In this document: positions 46,261-55,416 of the stretch, in pieces
Numbering within the stretch: position 1 is the first letter of the stretch
Layout of the letters: each line of letters opens with the position of its first letter
Source of the DNA: Microbacteriaceae bacterium
Lineage (GTDB): Bacteria > Actinomycetota > Actinomycetes > Actinomycetales > Microbacteriaceae
DNA length: 64,000 nucleotides
Reading direction: 5' to 3'
Assembly (NCBI GenBank): GCA_025464995.1
Contig: JAODMO010000039.1
Span: 20,674 to 84,673, forward strand
The notes under the pieces: generated by a model
The model's input: only the letters and a program-made list of their open reading frames with translations
Told to the model about the DNA's origin: nothing
The model's database searches: none
Made by a program: the position numbers and the translations under genes

Positions 46261-47616
46261 GTGCCTCGTAGTCGCCGCCCGGCGAGGGCCGTCGTCGTCA
46301 TCGCTGCGACGTGTCTCGTCGTGGGTCTCGGAACGAGCTCGGCCGCATACGCGGATCCCGGTTTCCCCAGTTGGGATGAGGTGCAGGCGTCGCGCAGCTC
46401 CGTGGCGGCGACAGCAGCGCAGGTAGCGGAGATCCGGCACTTCCTCAGCGAGCTCGAGGCCGACGCGATGAGCCTCTCGGTCGACGCCCTGCAGAAGGGC
46501 GAGAAGTACAACGAGACACGCATCGCACTCGATGCAGCATCCACTCGCGCCGACACGCTGGCCGCCGAGGCGGATGCTGCGACCGTCGCGGCGCAGGAGT
46601 CGGCCGATCGCGCCGGACAGCTCGTCTCGCAGCTCGTGCGCACGAGCGGCACCAATCTCACCGTGCAGCTCGTCGTCGACGGCGGGCGGGCCGACGACCT
46701 CCTGTACAAGCTCGGCACGGTCAGCAAGCTCACCGAGCAGTCGGCTGTCGTTCTGCGCCAGGCCGAGGCAGACAGCAACACCGCCCGAGCGCTCACGAGT
46801 CAGGCCGCTGTCGCGCGCGACCGCACGGAGACGCTCGCCGACGATGCCGAGGAGGTGCTGGCGCAGGCCAACGCCGCCGCCGAGAAGGCGCAGGCGAAGA
46901 TCGCGAAGCAGGCGGCGTCAGCCGAGCGCCTGCAGGCCCAGCTCGTGGCCCTCACCGGTACGGCGGATGCCGCCGAGCAGGCCTATCGCGACGGCGTCGC
47001 ATGGGAGCACGCCCACGCCGCCAAGCCCGCCACTCCGGCCGCGGGCGCCCCGGTCGTGACCACCCCGCCCGGCACCACTCCCCCCGCGACGACGCCGCCG
47101 GGCGGCACCCCTCCGGTCGTGACACCGCCCGTCGCCTCCCCGCCGGTTGCCGCTCCGCCGGTCGTCGTCCCGCCCGTGGCCGTCCCGCCCGTGGTCACGC
47201 CGCCCGTCATCACCCCGCCGGTCGTGACAGCGCCGTCCGGCGGCGCGGTCGCCGCCGCGATCGCCTTCGCCAAGGCGCAGCTCGGCGAGCCCTACCTCCT
47301 AAACGGCGCCGGCCCGGACCGCTGGGACTGCTCCGGCCTCACCATGAAGAGCTACGCGGCGGCGGGCGTGAACATCGGAGCTCACCTCGTCAGCAGCCAG
47401 TACAACACCATGGCCAGGGCGGGCCGGCTGTTGCCCGTGGCCAACCGCCAAGCGGGTGATCTCCTGTTCTACGCGAATTCCGGGGGCTTCTACCACGTCG
47501 CCATGTACATCGGCGGCGGGCAGATGATCGAGGCGCCGAACGCGTCGGCGCCCGTGCGTATCGTCGCCGTGCGCAAGGGCGACCTCGTCGGGCAGGCCGG
47601 TCGGCCCACCGGCTGA
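46261..47616 (+). CDS. Secreted coiled-coil protein with NlpC/P60 peptidase domain
   Basis: GTG start; coiled coil paralogous to the previous gene; Pro-rich linker; C-terminal LNGAGPDRWDCSGLTMKSYAAAGVNIG...GDLLFYANSGGFYHVAMYIGGGQMIEAP. Confidence 0.92.
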   Translation: MPRSRRPARAVVVIAATCLVVGLGTSSAAYADPGFPSWDEVQASRSSVAATAAQVAEIRHFLSELEADAMSLSVDALQKGEKYNETRIALDAASTRADTLAAEADAATVAAQESADRAGQLVSQLVRTSGTNLTVQLVVDGGRADDLLYKLGTVSKLTEQSAVVLRQAEADSNTARALTSQAAVARDRTETLADDAEEVLAQANAAAEKAQAKIAKQAASAERLQAQLVALTGTADAAEQAYRDGVAWEHAHAAKPATPAAGAPVVTTPPGTTPPATTPPGGTPPVVTPPVASPPVAAPPVVVPPVAVPPVVTPPVITPPVVTAPSGGAVAAAIAFAKAQLGEPYLLNGAGPDRWDCSGLTMKSYAAAGVNIGAHLVSSQYNTMARAGRLLPVANRQAGDLLFYANSGGFYHVAMYIGGGQMIEAPNASAPVRIVAVRKGDLVGQAGRPTG

Positions 47617-47621
47617 CCGAA

Positions 47622-47658
47622 GAAAAAGGGACCGGGCACCGCGACGGTGCCCGATCCC
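47622..47658 (-). terminator. Terminator of ppa
   Basis: Minus: GGGATCGGGCACCG-tcg-CGGTGCCCGGTCCC followed by TTTTTC. Confidence 0.75.
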
Positions 47659-47678
47659 TCATGAAGCGCTTCGGGGGC

Positions 47679-48170
47679 CTAGTGGCCCTCGGTCGCGAGC
47701 TTCGTCACGCCCGCCTTGACGATCTCCTCGGCCTCGGCCGCGTCGCCCCAGCCCTCGGTACGAACCCACTTTCCGGGCTCGAGGTCCTTGTAGTGCTCGA
47801 AGAAGTGCTCGATCTCCTTGCGGGTGTACTCCGGGATGTCGTTGATGTCCTGGATGTGCGCCCACCGCGGGTCGGTGGCCGGAACGGCGATGACCTTGGC
47901 GTCGGATCCACCATCATCCGTCATGTTGAAGACGGCGACGGGGCGCACGGACACGCCGACGCCGGGGAAGAGCGGGTAGTCGAGCAGCACGAGCACGTCG
48001 ACGGGGTCACCGTCGAGGCCGAGGGTGTTCTCGAAGAACCCGTAGTCGGTGGGGTAGACGAAACCGGTGAAGAGCACGCGGTCGAGGTAGACGCGGCCCG
48101 TCTTGTGGTCGACTTCGTATTTGTTGCGGCTTCCCTTGGGAATTTCGATGATCGCGTCGTAGGCGGCCAT
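47679..48170 (-). CDS. ppa: Inorganic pyrophosphatase
   Basis: [59 protein letters not shown]. Confidence 0.97.
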   Translation of the reverse strand: MAAYDAIIEIPKGSRNKYEVDHKTGRVYLDRVLFTGFVYPTDYGFFENTLGLDGDPVDVLVLLDYPLFPGVGVSVRPVAVFNMTDDGGSDAKVIAVPATDPRWAHIQDINDIPEYTRKEIEHFFEHYKDLEPGKWVRTEGWGDAAEAEEIVKAGVTKLATEGH

Positions 48171-48216
48171 GGTTTCGCGCTCCTTGGTTCGGTGATTGCT
48201 GCAATAACGTTACTGG

Positions 48217-49308
48217 ATGCAGCCAACGCGCCCGAGACTCACCCCGCCCATCGCCGACGTCCGGCGCGCGGTGCGGGCGTCGTTGGGCGGGTCGAGCAGC
48301 TCGCCCAGCCCGCGTGTCGAGACCGTGCCGACGCCCGACGGGGGTCTCGACACGGGCGCCAGAGCGCCCTACTCGACCAGGGAGAGCGACCGCGCACTCG
48401 TCCTCGTCGCCCTCAGCGGCGGCCCTGACTCCCTCGCGCTTGCGGCGGCCACCGCGTTCGAGGCGCCCCGGGCCGCGCTCCGCGCCGGCGCGGTCATCGT
48501 CGACCACAACCTGCAGCCGGGTTCGGCGGATGCCGCAGCCACCGCCGCGCGCCAGGCGCGCGCCCTCGGTCTCGACCCGGTGCTCGTCCGCACCGTCGTC
48601 GTCGACGGCTCCGGTGGCCCCGAGGCGGCCGCTCGCACCGCGCGTTACGCGGCGCTCGAGGCGGCCGCGGCGGAGTCGGGCGCGATCGCCGTGCTGTTGG
48701 GGCACACGCTCGACGACCAGGCCGAGACGGTGCTGCTCGGTCTCGCCCGGGGCAGCGGAGCGGTGAGCCTGAGTGGAATGCGCGCGCGCGCGGGCCTCTA
48801 CCGCCGCCCGATGCTCGGCATCCGCCGCGAGCAGACGGAGCGGTTCTGCGCCGACTCGGGGCTCGAACCGTGGACCGACCCGCAGAACAGCGACGAGGCC
48901 TACACCCGTGTCCGGGTGCGCGCCACGGTTCTCCCCGTGCTCGAACGCGAGCTGGGCCCGGGCATCGCGGAGGCACTCGCGCGCACCGCCGAACAGCTGC
49001 GCGAAGACTCCGACGCGCTCGACCACTTCGCCGAGGAGATGGCGGAGGAGCTCGCCGACATCGCCGAGGCGGGCATCTCGTTGCCGGTCTCCGCTCTCGA
49101 GGCGAACCCGGCCGCGTTGCGCCAGCGCCTGATCCGTCTCGCGGTCGCGAGTGAGTTCCACCTCACCCTGAGCCGTGCCCAGACCCTCGAGGTGGGGCGG
49201 CTCGTGACCGACTGGCACGGTCAGGGCCCACTCGACCTGCCGGGCATTAGGGTTGAACGTCGTGCTGGGCTGCTCGTCTTCAGCGCGAACCCGCACACCC
49301 GGTCGTAG
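48217..49308 (+). CDS. tilS: tRNA(Ile)-lysidine synthetase
   Basis: PP-loop LVALSGGPDSLALAAAT, LGHTLDDQAETVLLGLARGSG; N-terminal insert encoded by a palindromic repeat (see findings). Confidence 0.95.
   Translation: MQPTRPRLTPPIADVRRAVRASLGGSSSSPSPRVETVPTPDGGLDTGARAPYSTRESDRALVLVALSGGPDSLALAAATAFEAPRAALRAGAVIVDHNLQPGSADAAATAARQARALGLDPVLVRTVVVDGSGGPEAAARTARYAALEAAAAESGAIAVLLGHTLDDQAETVLLGLARGSGAVSLSGMRARAGLYRRPMLGIRREQTERFCADSGLEPWTDPQNSDEAYTRVRVRATVLPVLERELGPGIAEALARTAEQLREDSDALDHFAEEMAEELADIAEAGISLPVSALEANPAALRQRLIRLAVASEFHLTLSRAQTLEVGRLVTDWHGQGPLDLPGIRVERRAGLLVFSANPHTRS
48314..48380. repeat. REP-like palindromic element inside tilS coding sequence
   Basis: GTGTCGAGACC-N18-GGTCTCGACAC followed by GGGCGCCAGAGCGCCCTACTCGACCAG. 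Confidence 0.7.
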
Positions 49309-49340
49309 CCGCCGGGAGCGCTCTACAGGACGGAACCCCC

Positions 49341-49892
49341 ATGGAATTCAGTGACATCGAGAATGACATCGCGGAGGTCCTGTACACCGAAGACGAGATC
49401 CACGCGAAGATCGCCGAACTCTCCCGTCGCATCGAGGTCGACTACGCGGGCGAGAAGGTGCTGCTCGTCGGCGTGCTGCGTGGTGCCGTGATGGTCATGG
49501 CCGACCTCGCGAGAGAGCTCACCATCCCGATCGAGATGGATTGGATGGCGGTCTCGTCGTACGGCTCCGGCACCCAGTCGTCCGGTGTCGTCCGCATCCT
49601 CAAGGACCTCGACACCGACCTGCACGGTCGCCACGTGCTCATCGTCGAGGACATCATCGACTCGGGCCTCACCCTGTCGTGGCTCCGCGGAAACCTCGAG
49701 ACCCGGGGTGCCGCGACGGTGGAGATCTGCGCGCTGCTGCGCAAGCCCGATGCCGCGAAGGTCGTGGTCGACGTCAAGTACGAGGGCTTCCAGATTCCCA
49801 ACGCCTTCGTGGTCGGCTACGGCCTCGACTACGCCGAGCAGTACCGCAACCTGCGCGGCATCGCGGTGCTCGCGCCGCACGTCTACGCCTGA
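49341..49892 (+). CDS. hpt: Hypoxanthine phosphoribosyltransferase
   Basis: EKVLLVGVLRGAVMVMADLARELTIPIEMDWMAVSSYGSGTQSSGVVRILKDLDTDLHGRHVLIVEDIIDSGLTLSWL. Confidence 0.96.
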   Translation: MEFSDIENDIAEVLYTEDEIHAKIAELSRRIEVDYAGEKVLLVGVLRGAVMVMADLARELTIPIEMDWMAVSSYGSGTQSSGVVRILKDLDTDLHGRHVLIVEDIIDSGLTLSWLRGNLETRGAATVEICALLRKPDAAKVVVDVKYEGFQIPNAFVVGYGLDYAEQYRNLRGIAVLAPHVYA

Positions 49893-49902
49893 CGCACCAC
49901 TG

Positions 49903-49938
49903 CTGGCCGAGTAGGGCGCCCCGGCACCCGTATCGAAG
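49903..49938. repeat. Second, inverted copy of the same REP-like element, hpt/ftsH intergenic
   Basis: Reverse complement GCTTCGATACGGGTGCCGGGGCGCCCTACTCGGCCAG aligns with TCTCGACACGGGCGCCAGAGCGCCCTACTCGACCAG in tilS. Confidence 0.7.
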
Positions 49939-50100
49939 CCTCGCGAGGAGTGCCGATGCGGTTGCGGACGGCCTATTCAACGGACGGAACATTCCATCTG
50001 CGCCCACGGCGAACATCCAGCGGCCGCCCAGCGCGAAGGCAGTACCCTGAAGCAACGTTTCTTCAGCAGGAAGGTGCTGGGCGTCTCTGCCCGGAACATC

Positions 50101-52104
50101 ATGGACTTCAAGCGCATTTTCCGTGGCCCGATCGTCTACATCGTGGTCGCCATCATCGCCGTCATCGTGGGCTCGAGCCTGCTGACCGGATCGGGCTTCA
50201 AAGAGGTTTCCGTCAAAGACGGCCTCGCACTGCTCGAGGGCAACACCGTCGAGTCGGCGAAGATCGTCGACGGCGAGCAGCGCGTCGACCTGACCCTCAC
50301 GAAGGCCGACGGCGACAAGGGCAAGCTCGTGCAGTTCTACTACGTCGCGCCGCGCGGCGCGGAGGTCGTCGAGGCCATCACGGCCGCCAACCCCAAGGAC
50401 TACACCGACGAGGTGCCGCAGACGAACTTCTTCGCGTCGCTGCTCAGCATCCTGCTGCCGTTCCTCATCATCGGCGTCATCTTCTACTTCCTCATCGGCC
50501 GCATGCAGGGCGGCGGCTCCAAGGTCATGCAGTTCGGCAAGTCGAAGGCCAAGCTCGTCGGCAAGGAGAGCCCCAAGGTCACCTTCGCGGATGTCGCGGG
50601 AGCGGATGAGGCGATCGAGGAACTCGAGGAGATCAAGGAGTTCCTCAAGGAGCCCGCGAAGTTCCTCGCCGTCGGCGCCCGCATCCCGAAGGGCGTGCTG
50701 CTCTACGGCCCTCCCGGAACCGGAAAGACGCTGCTCGCCCGTGCGACCGCCGGCGAAGCCGGGGTGCCGTTCTACTCGATCTCCGGCTCCGACTTCGTCG
50801 AGATGTTCGTCGGCGTGGGTGCGAGCCGCGTGCGCGACCTCTTCCAGCAGGCGAAAGACAACTCGCCCGCCATCATCTTCATCGACGAGATCGACGCGGT
50901 CGGTCGTCACCGCGGCGCCGGTGTGGGCGGCGGAAACGACGAGCGCGAGCAGACCCTTAACCAGCTTCTCGTCGAGATGGACGGCTTCGACGTGAAGTCG
51001 AACGTCATCCTGATCGCCGCGACGAACCGACCGGACGTGCTCGACCCGGCGCTCCTGCGCCCCGGCCGCTTCGACCGCCAGATCGGTGTCGACGCTCCCG
51101 ACCTTCAGGGTCGCAAGCAGATCCTCCAGGTGCACGGCAAGGGCAAGCCGCTCGCCAAGGGCGTCGACCTCGAGGTGCTCGCGCGCAAGACTCCCGGATT
51201 CACCGGAGCCGACCTGGCCAACGTGCTCAACGAGGCCGCGCTGCTCACCGCCCGCAGTAACGCGCAGCTCATCGACAACCGTGCGCTCGACGAGGCAGTC
51301 GACCGTGTCATGGCCGGCCCGCAGCGCCGCACCCGCCTGATGAACGACAAGGAGAAGCTCATCACGGCGTACCACGAGGGCGGCCACGCCCTCGCCGCCG
51401 CGTCGATGCGCAACACCGACCCCGTCACCAAGGTCACGATCCTTCCCCGTGGCCGTGCCCTCGGCTACACGATGGTGCTGCCGCTCGAAGACAAATACTC
51501 TGTGACGCGCAACGAGCTGCTCGACCAGCTCGCTTACGCCATGGGTGGTCGCGTCGCGGAGGAGATCGTCTTCCACGATCCGACCACCGGCGCCTCGAAC
51601 GACATCGAGAAGGCGACATCCATCGCCCGTCGCATGGTCACCGAGTACGGCATGAGCGCTCGCGTCGGATCGGTGAAGCTGGGCCTGACCGCCGGTGAGC
51701 CGTTCCTCGGCCGCGACATGGGGGCCAGCCGCGACTACTCCGACGAGGTGGCCAAGACGATCGACGCCGAGGTGCGACTGCTCATCGAGCAGGCCCACGA
51801 CGAGGCGTGGCAGGTGCTCAACACCAACCGCGACGTTCTCGACCGGCTCGCGACCGAGCTGCTCGAGAAGGAGACGCTCGACCACAACCAGCTGGCCGAG
51901 ATCTTCGAGGGGCTGGAGAAGCTGCCCGAGCGTCCGCAGTGGCTGTCGAGCACGAACCGCCCGCTCTCCGACCGTCCTCCCGTGAAGGTGCCCTCGAAGC
52001 TGCCGATCGACCCCGAGGTCGTCGACGGTGGAGTGGACTCCGAGCCGCCGGCGCCGAAGCGCACGCCGCGCCCGCGCAAGACCCCCGGCATCGCAACAGC
52101 CTGA
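50101..52104 (+). CDS. ftsH: ATP-dependent zinc metalloprotease FtsH
   Basis: [52 protein letters not shown] protease motif. ORF opens at 50074; ATG 50101 preferred. Confidence 0.97.
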   Translation: MDFKRIFRGPIVYIVVAIIAVIVGSSLLTGSGFKEVSVKDGLALLEGNTVESAKIVDGEQRVDLTLTKADGDKGKLVQFYYVAPRGAEVVEAITAANPKDYTDEVPQTNFFASLLSILLPFLIIGVIFYFLIGRMQGGGSKVMQFGKSKAKLVGKESPKVTFADVAGADEAIEELEEIKEFLKEPAKFLAVGARIPKGVLLYGPPGTGKTLLARATAGEAGVPFYSISGSDFVEMFVGVGASRVRDLFQQAKDNSPAIIFIDEIDAVGRHRGAGVGGGNDEREQTLNQLLVEMDGFDVKSNVILIAATNRPDVLDPALLRPGRFDRQIGVDAPDLQGRKQILQVHGKGKPLAKGVDLEVLARKTPGFTGADLANVLNEAALLTARSNAQLIDNRALDEAVDRVMAGPQRRTRLMNDKEKLITAYHEGGHALAAASMRNTDPVTKVTILPRGRALGYTMVLPLEDKYSVTRNELLDQLAYAMGGRVAEEIVFHDPTTGASNDIEKATSIARRMVTEYGMSARVGSVKLGLTAGEPFLGRDMGASRDYSDEVAKTIDAEVRLLIEQAHDEAWQVLNTNRDVLDRLATELLEKETLDHNQLAEIFEGLEKLPERPQWLSSTNRPLSDRPPVKVPSKLPIDPEVVDGGVDSEPPAPKRTPRPRKTPGIATA

Positions 52105-52113
52105 TCGGCCGGC

Positions 52114-52704
52114 ATGTCAATCGACACCGGACGCATCGAGGCGGCGGTCGCAGAGATCCTCGCCGCCATCGGCGACGACGTGACGAGGCCGGGCATCGCG
52201 GCGACGCCGCAGCGCGTCGCCGCGGCCTACGCCGAGTTCTTCGCCGGGATCGGCGTCGACCCGCTCGACCACCTGACCGAGGCGGTGGACGTCGAGCCCG
52301 GCGAACTCGGCGAGATGGTCGTCGTGCGCGACATCCGCTTCCGCTCGATCTGTGAGCACCACCTGCTGCCGTTTCTCGGTACAGCGACCATCGCCTACGT
52401 TCCCCGGTCGCGCATCGTCGGACTCGGCAGCCTCGCCCGCGTCGTAGAGACGCTCGCCGCCCGGCCGCAGCTGCAGGAGCGCCTCGGCGAGGAGATCGCC
52501 GCGGCGATCGACACCGGGCTCTCCCCGCTCGGGGTGCTCGTCGTGCTCGACGCCGTTCACCAGTGCGTCACCACTCGCGGCCCGCGCCAGACGGCGAGTT
52601 CGACGGTGACGCTGGCCAGCCGGGGAACGCTGCGAGAGACTGGTGCTCGGGCGGAGATCATCGCGGTGATCGGTCATCGCGATGTTCGGAGGGGGAGTTC
52701 ATGA
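52114..52704 (+). CDS. folE: GTP cyclohydrolase I
   Basis: VVVRDIRFRSICEHHLLPFLGTATIAYVPRSRIVGLGSLARVVETLAARPQLQERL. Confidence 0.97.
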   Translation: MSIDTGRIEAAVAEILAAIGDDVTRPGIAATPQRVAAAYAEFFAGIGVDPLDHLTEAVDVEPGELGEMVVVRDIRFRSICEHHLLPFLGTATIAYVPRSRIVGLGSLARVVETLAARPQLQERLGEEIAAAIDTGLSPLGVLVVLDAVHQCVTTRGPRQTASSTVTLASRGTLRETGARAEIIAVIGHRDVRRGSS

Positions 52705-53546
52705 CCAGTGAGATGGTGCTCGTCCGTCGAGCGGCGCGTCCGCGGCCCCGGATTATGGGCATCCTCAACGTCACGCCCGACTCCTTCAGCGACGGGGGCC
52801 GGTGGAACTCCGTCGACGATGCCATCGCCCATGGTGCGGCCATGCACGAGCAGGGTGCCGACATCATCGACGTCGGCGGCGAATCCACCCGACCGGGTGC
52901 CGAGCGTGTTCCCGTCGAGGAGGAACAGCAGCGTGTGCTGCCCGTCGTTCGCGAGCTCAACGACCGCGGCATCCGGGTCAGCATCGACACCCTCAACGCG
53001 TCGACCGCGGCCGCCGCCGCCGAGGCGGGGGCCGGCATCGTCAACGACGTCTCCGGCGGTCTCGCCGACGAGGAGATGTTCCGCACTATCGCGAGCCTGG
53101 AGGTGGACTACATCGTCTCCCACTGGCGCGGGCACAGCGCGCACATGAACCAACTGGCGAGCTACAACGAGCTGGTCGGCGACGTGCGGACCGAGCTCCA
53201 GGCGCGGGTCGCCGAGCTGATCATCTGGGGCGTCGACGAACGCCGGCTCATCGTGGATCCGGGCCTCGGCTTCGCGAAGACCGGTGCCCACAACTGGACG
53301 CTGCTCGGCAACCTCGACCGCCTCCAGAGCCTCGGCTACCCGGTGCTCGTCGGTGCCTCCCGCAAGGGATTCCTCGCGGACCTGCTCGAACACGACGCGA
53401 ACCCGATCGACCGCGATCCCGCCACGGCCGTCATCAGTGCCCTCGCGGCGCAGGCCGGGGCGTGGGGAGTGCGCGTGCACGACGTCGCGTCGACCGCCGC
53501 CGCCCTCGCGGTATGGACCGCATGGGAAACGGGGGCGACGCAGTGA
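52701..53546 (+). CDS. folP: Dihydropteroate synthase
   Basis: RIMGILNVTPDSFSDGG and DIIDVGGESTRPGAERV. Confidence 0.97.
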   Translation: MTSEMVLVRRAARPRPRIMGILNVTPDSFSDGGRWNSVDDAIAHGAAMHEQGADIIDVGGESTRPGAERVPVEEEQQRVLPVVRELNDRGIRVSIDTLNASTAAAAAEAGAGIVNDVSGGLADEEMFRTIASLEVDYIVSHWRGHSAHMNQLASYNELVGDVRTELQARVAELIIWGVDERRLIVDPGLGFAKTGAHNWTLLGNLDRLQSLGYPVLVGASRKGFLADLLEHDANPIDRDPATAVISALAAQAGAWGVRVHDVASTAAALAVWTAWETGATQ

Positions 53547-53911
53547 TGCCGCTCGACACGATCACGCTCACCGGCCTGCGCGCATCCGCCTTCCACGGAG
53601 TGTTCGAGAGCGAGCGACGCGATGGCCAGGTGTTCGTGCTCGACGTCACCGTGCACCTCGACTTCGCCGCCGCCGCCGCGAGCGACGACCTCGGGCTCAC
53701 CATCCACTACGGCGAACTCGCCGAGGAGATCGTCACGGCCGTCGAGCGCGACCCCGTCGACCTCATCGAGACGGTCGCCGAGCGAATCGCGGAGGTCGTG
53801 CTCGCGCACCGCGCGGCGAGGCTCGTGAGCGTCACGGTGCACAAGCCGAGCGCCCCCATCACGGTCCCGTTCGACGACGTCGCCGTCACCATCGTCCGAG
53901 GGCGCGACTGA
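53546..53911 (+). CDS. folB: Dihydroneopterin aldolase
   Basis: DTITLTGLRASAFHGVFESERRDGQVFVLDVTVHLD. Confidence 0.94.
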   Translation: MPLDTITLTGLRASAFHGVFESERRDGQVFVLDVTVHLDFAAAAASDDLGLTIHYGELAEEIVTAVERDPVDLIETVAERIAEVVLAHRAARLVSVTVHKPSAPITVPFDDVAVTIVRGRD

Positions 53912-53927
53912 TGGCGCGATCGTGCTG

Positions 53928-54455
53928 ATGCGCGAGCAGCGCCTCCGGGTCGAACTGCCCGCCGTGCTGTCGCTGGGCAGCAACCTCGGCGACCGGGAGG
54001 GCACGATCCGCGCCGCCGTGGCAGAGATCGCCGCGCTCGACGAGGTGCGTCTCACCGCCGCATCCGGACTCGTCGAGACCGCGGCGCTCAAGCCCGACGG
54101 CGTCGACACGGATGCCCCGGCCTACCTGAACGCGGTCGTCGCCGTCCGCACCACCCTCCACCCCGAGCAGCTGCTCGCCGCGATCAACGCGATCGAGAAG
54201 GAGCACGGCCGGGTGCGCGCCGAGCGGTGGGGCGACCGCACCCTCGACATCGACATCGTCGACTTCGGTGGGCTGCGCGTCGACTCGGAGCGATTGACGC
54301 TCCCGCACCCGCGCGCTGCGGAACGCGCGTTCGTCCTGGTGCCGTGGCTTCAGATCGAGCCCCTCGCCTCGCTTCTCTCCGCGGGCCGCGTCGACCGGCT
54401 GCCCGCGGCCGACGGCGACGGCGTCACCCCCTACAAGGCAAGGCCACTCCTGTGA
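53928..54455 (+). CDS. folK: 2-amino-4-hydroxy-6-hydroxymethyldihydropteridine diphosphokinase
   Basis: AVLSLGSNLGDREGTIRAAV; ERWGDRTLDIDIVDFGGLRVDSERLTLPHPRAAERAFVLVPW. Confidence 0.95.
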   Translation: MREQRLRVELPAVLSLGSNLGDREGTIRAAVAEIAALDEVRLTAASGLVETAALKPDGVDTDAPAYLNAVVAVRTTLHPEQLLAAINAIEKEHGRVRAERWGDRTLDIDIVDFGGLRVDSERLTLPHPRAAERAFVLVPWLQIEPLASLLSAGRVDRLPAADGDGVTPYKARPLL

Positions 54456-54931
54456 CACGCACTCGTCCCTCCATTCTTCTGCTGCTCGCCGTGCTCGGCG
54501 GCGGAGCGGGCTGGTTCATGGAGACGGCGCTCGTCGCGAGCGGGAGACCCACCTTCATACCGCCGATAACGCTCGCGGCCGCGCTCGCCCTCATCGGCGT
54601 CATTGTGGTGCTGCTCGCGCTGCCGGTCTACCGCGTGGTGCGCGGAACGGCGAAGACCCGCGTCGACCCGTTCTACGCGACGCGGGCAGTGGTGCTGGCA
54701 AAGGCGTCGAGCCTCACCGGAACCCTGCTCGGCGGCGCGGCCCTCGCGGTCACGATCTTCCTGCTCACGCGCTCGGTCATCCCACCGGTAGGCTCTGTCG
54801 CGCTGGCGGTTGCGACAACGGTCGCCGGGGTCGTGTTGCTCGCCGGAGGGCTCATCGCTGAGAAGATGTGCACGCTGCCGCCATCGGACGACGACCCGAA
54901 CATCCTCCCCGCGAGTCAGGACCACGTGTGA
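54452..54931 (+). CDS. DUF3180-like membrane protein
   Basis: 160-codon frame with four TM segments immediately after folK. Confidence 0.75.
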   Translation: MTRTRPSILLLLAVLGGGAGWFMETALVASGRPTFIPPITLAAALALIGVIVVLLALPVYRVVRGTAKTRVDPFYATRAVVLAKASSLTGTLLGGAALAVTIFLLTRSVIPPVGSVALAVATTVAGVVLLAGGLIAEKMCTLPPSDDDPNILPASQDHV

Positions 54932-55416
54932 CCGAGCGCCTCGACCTCCCCGAGATCACCACCTGGCATCGGGTGTCGCCGCGCTACGTCGTCGTAGACA
55001 TCGTGGGGGGAATCGTGTTCGGCCTCATCGTGGTGGGCGCAGCATCCGCGGTGGCCTACTTCACCGCGGTGTCGTGGCTGTGGCTCATCGTCACCGCGAT
55101 CGCCATCGTCTTCATCATCACGATCGCCCTCACACCGCGACGAGTGCGGTCCATCGGCTACCAGTTGCGTGACGACGACGTGCTCTTCCGTCGCGGCATC
55201 CTCTACCAGCGCTTCGTCGCCGTGCCCTACGGGCGCATGCAGCTCGTCGACATCAACCGGGGCCCGCTCGCCCGAGCGCTCGGGCTCAGCGAGCTCAAGT
55301 TCGTCACCGCGGCGGCGGCGACCTCCGTCGTCATCCCCGGGTTGGCCGAGGCCGACGCCGAGGAGTTGCGTGACCGGCTCGTCGCCCTCGCCGAGAGCCG
55401 CCGGGCCGGGCTGTGA
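54928..55416 (+). CDS. Bacterial PH-domain membrane protein
   Basis: GTG start; two TM segments then YQLRDDDVLFRRGILYQRFVAVPYGRMQLVDINRGPLARALGLSELKFVTA. Confidence 0.85.
   Translation: MTERLDLPEITTWHRVSPRYVVVDIVGGIVFGLIVVGAASAVAYFTAVSWLWLIVTAIAIVFIITIALTPRRVRSIGYQLRDDDVLFRRGILYQRFVAVPYGRMQLVDINRGPLARALGLSELKFVTAAAATSVVIPGLAEADAEELRDRLVALAESRRAGL

Noticed and set aside
54572-54579. GCCGATAA in the folK-DUF3180 region
   Set aside because: Lies inside coding sequence and has no TAAC/TTAC 15 bp upstream, unlike the five flagellar sites; the same holds for GCCGATAA near 57466.
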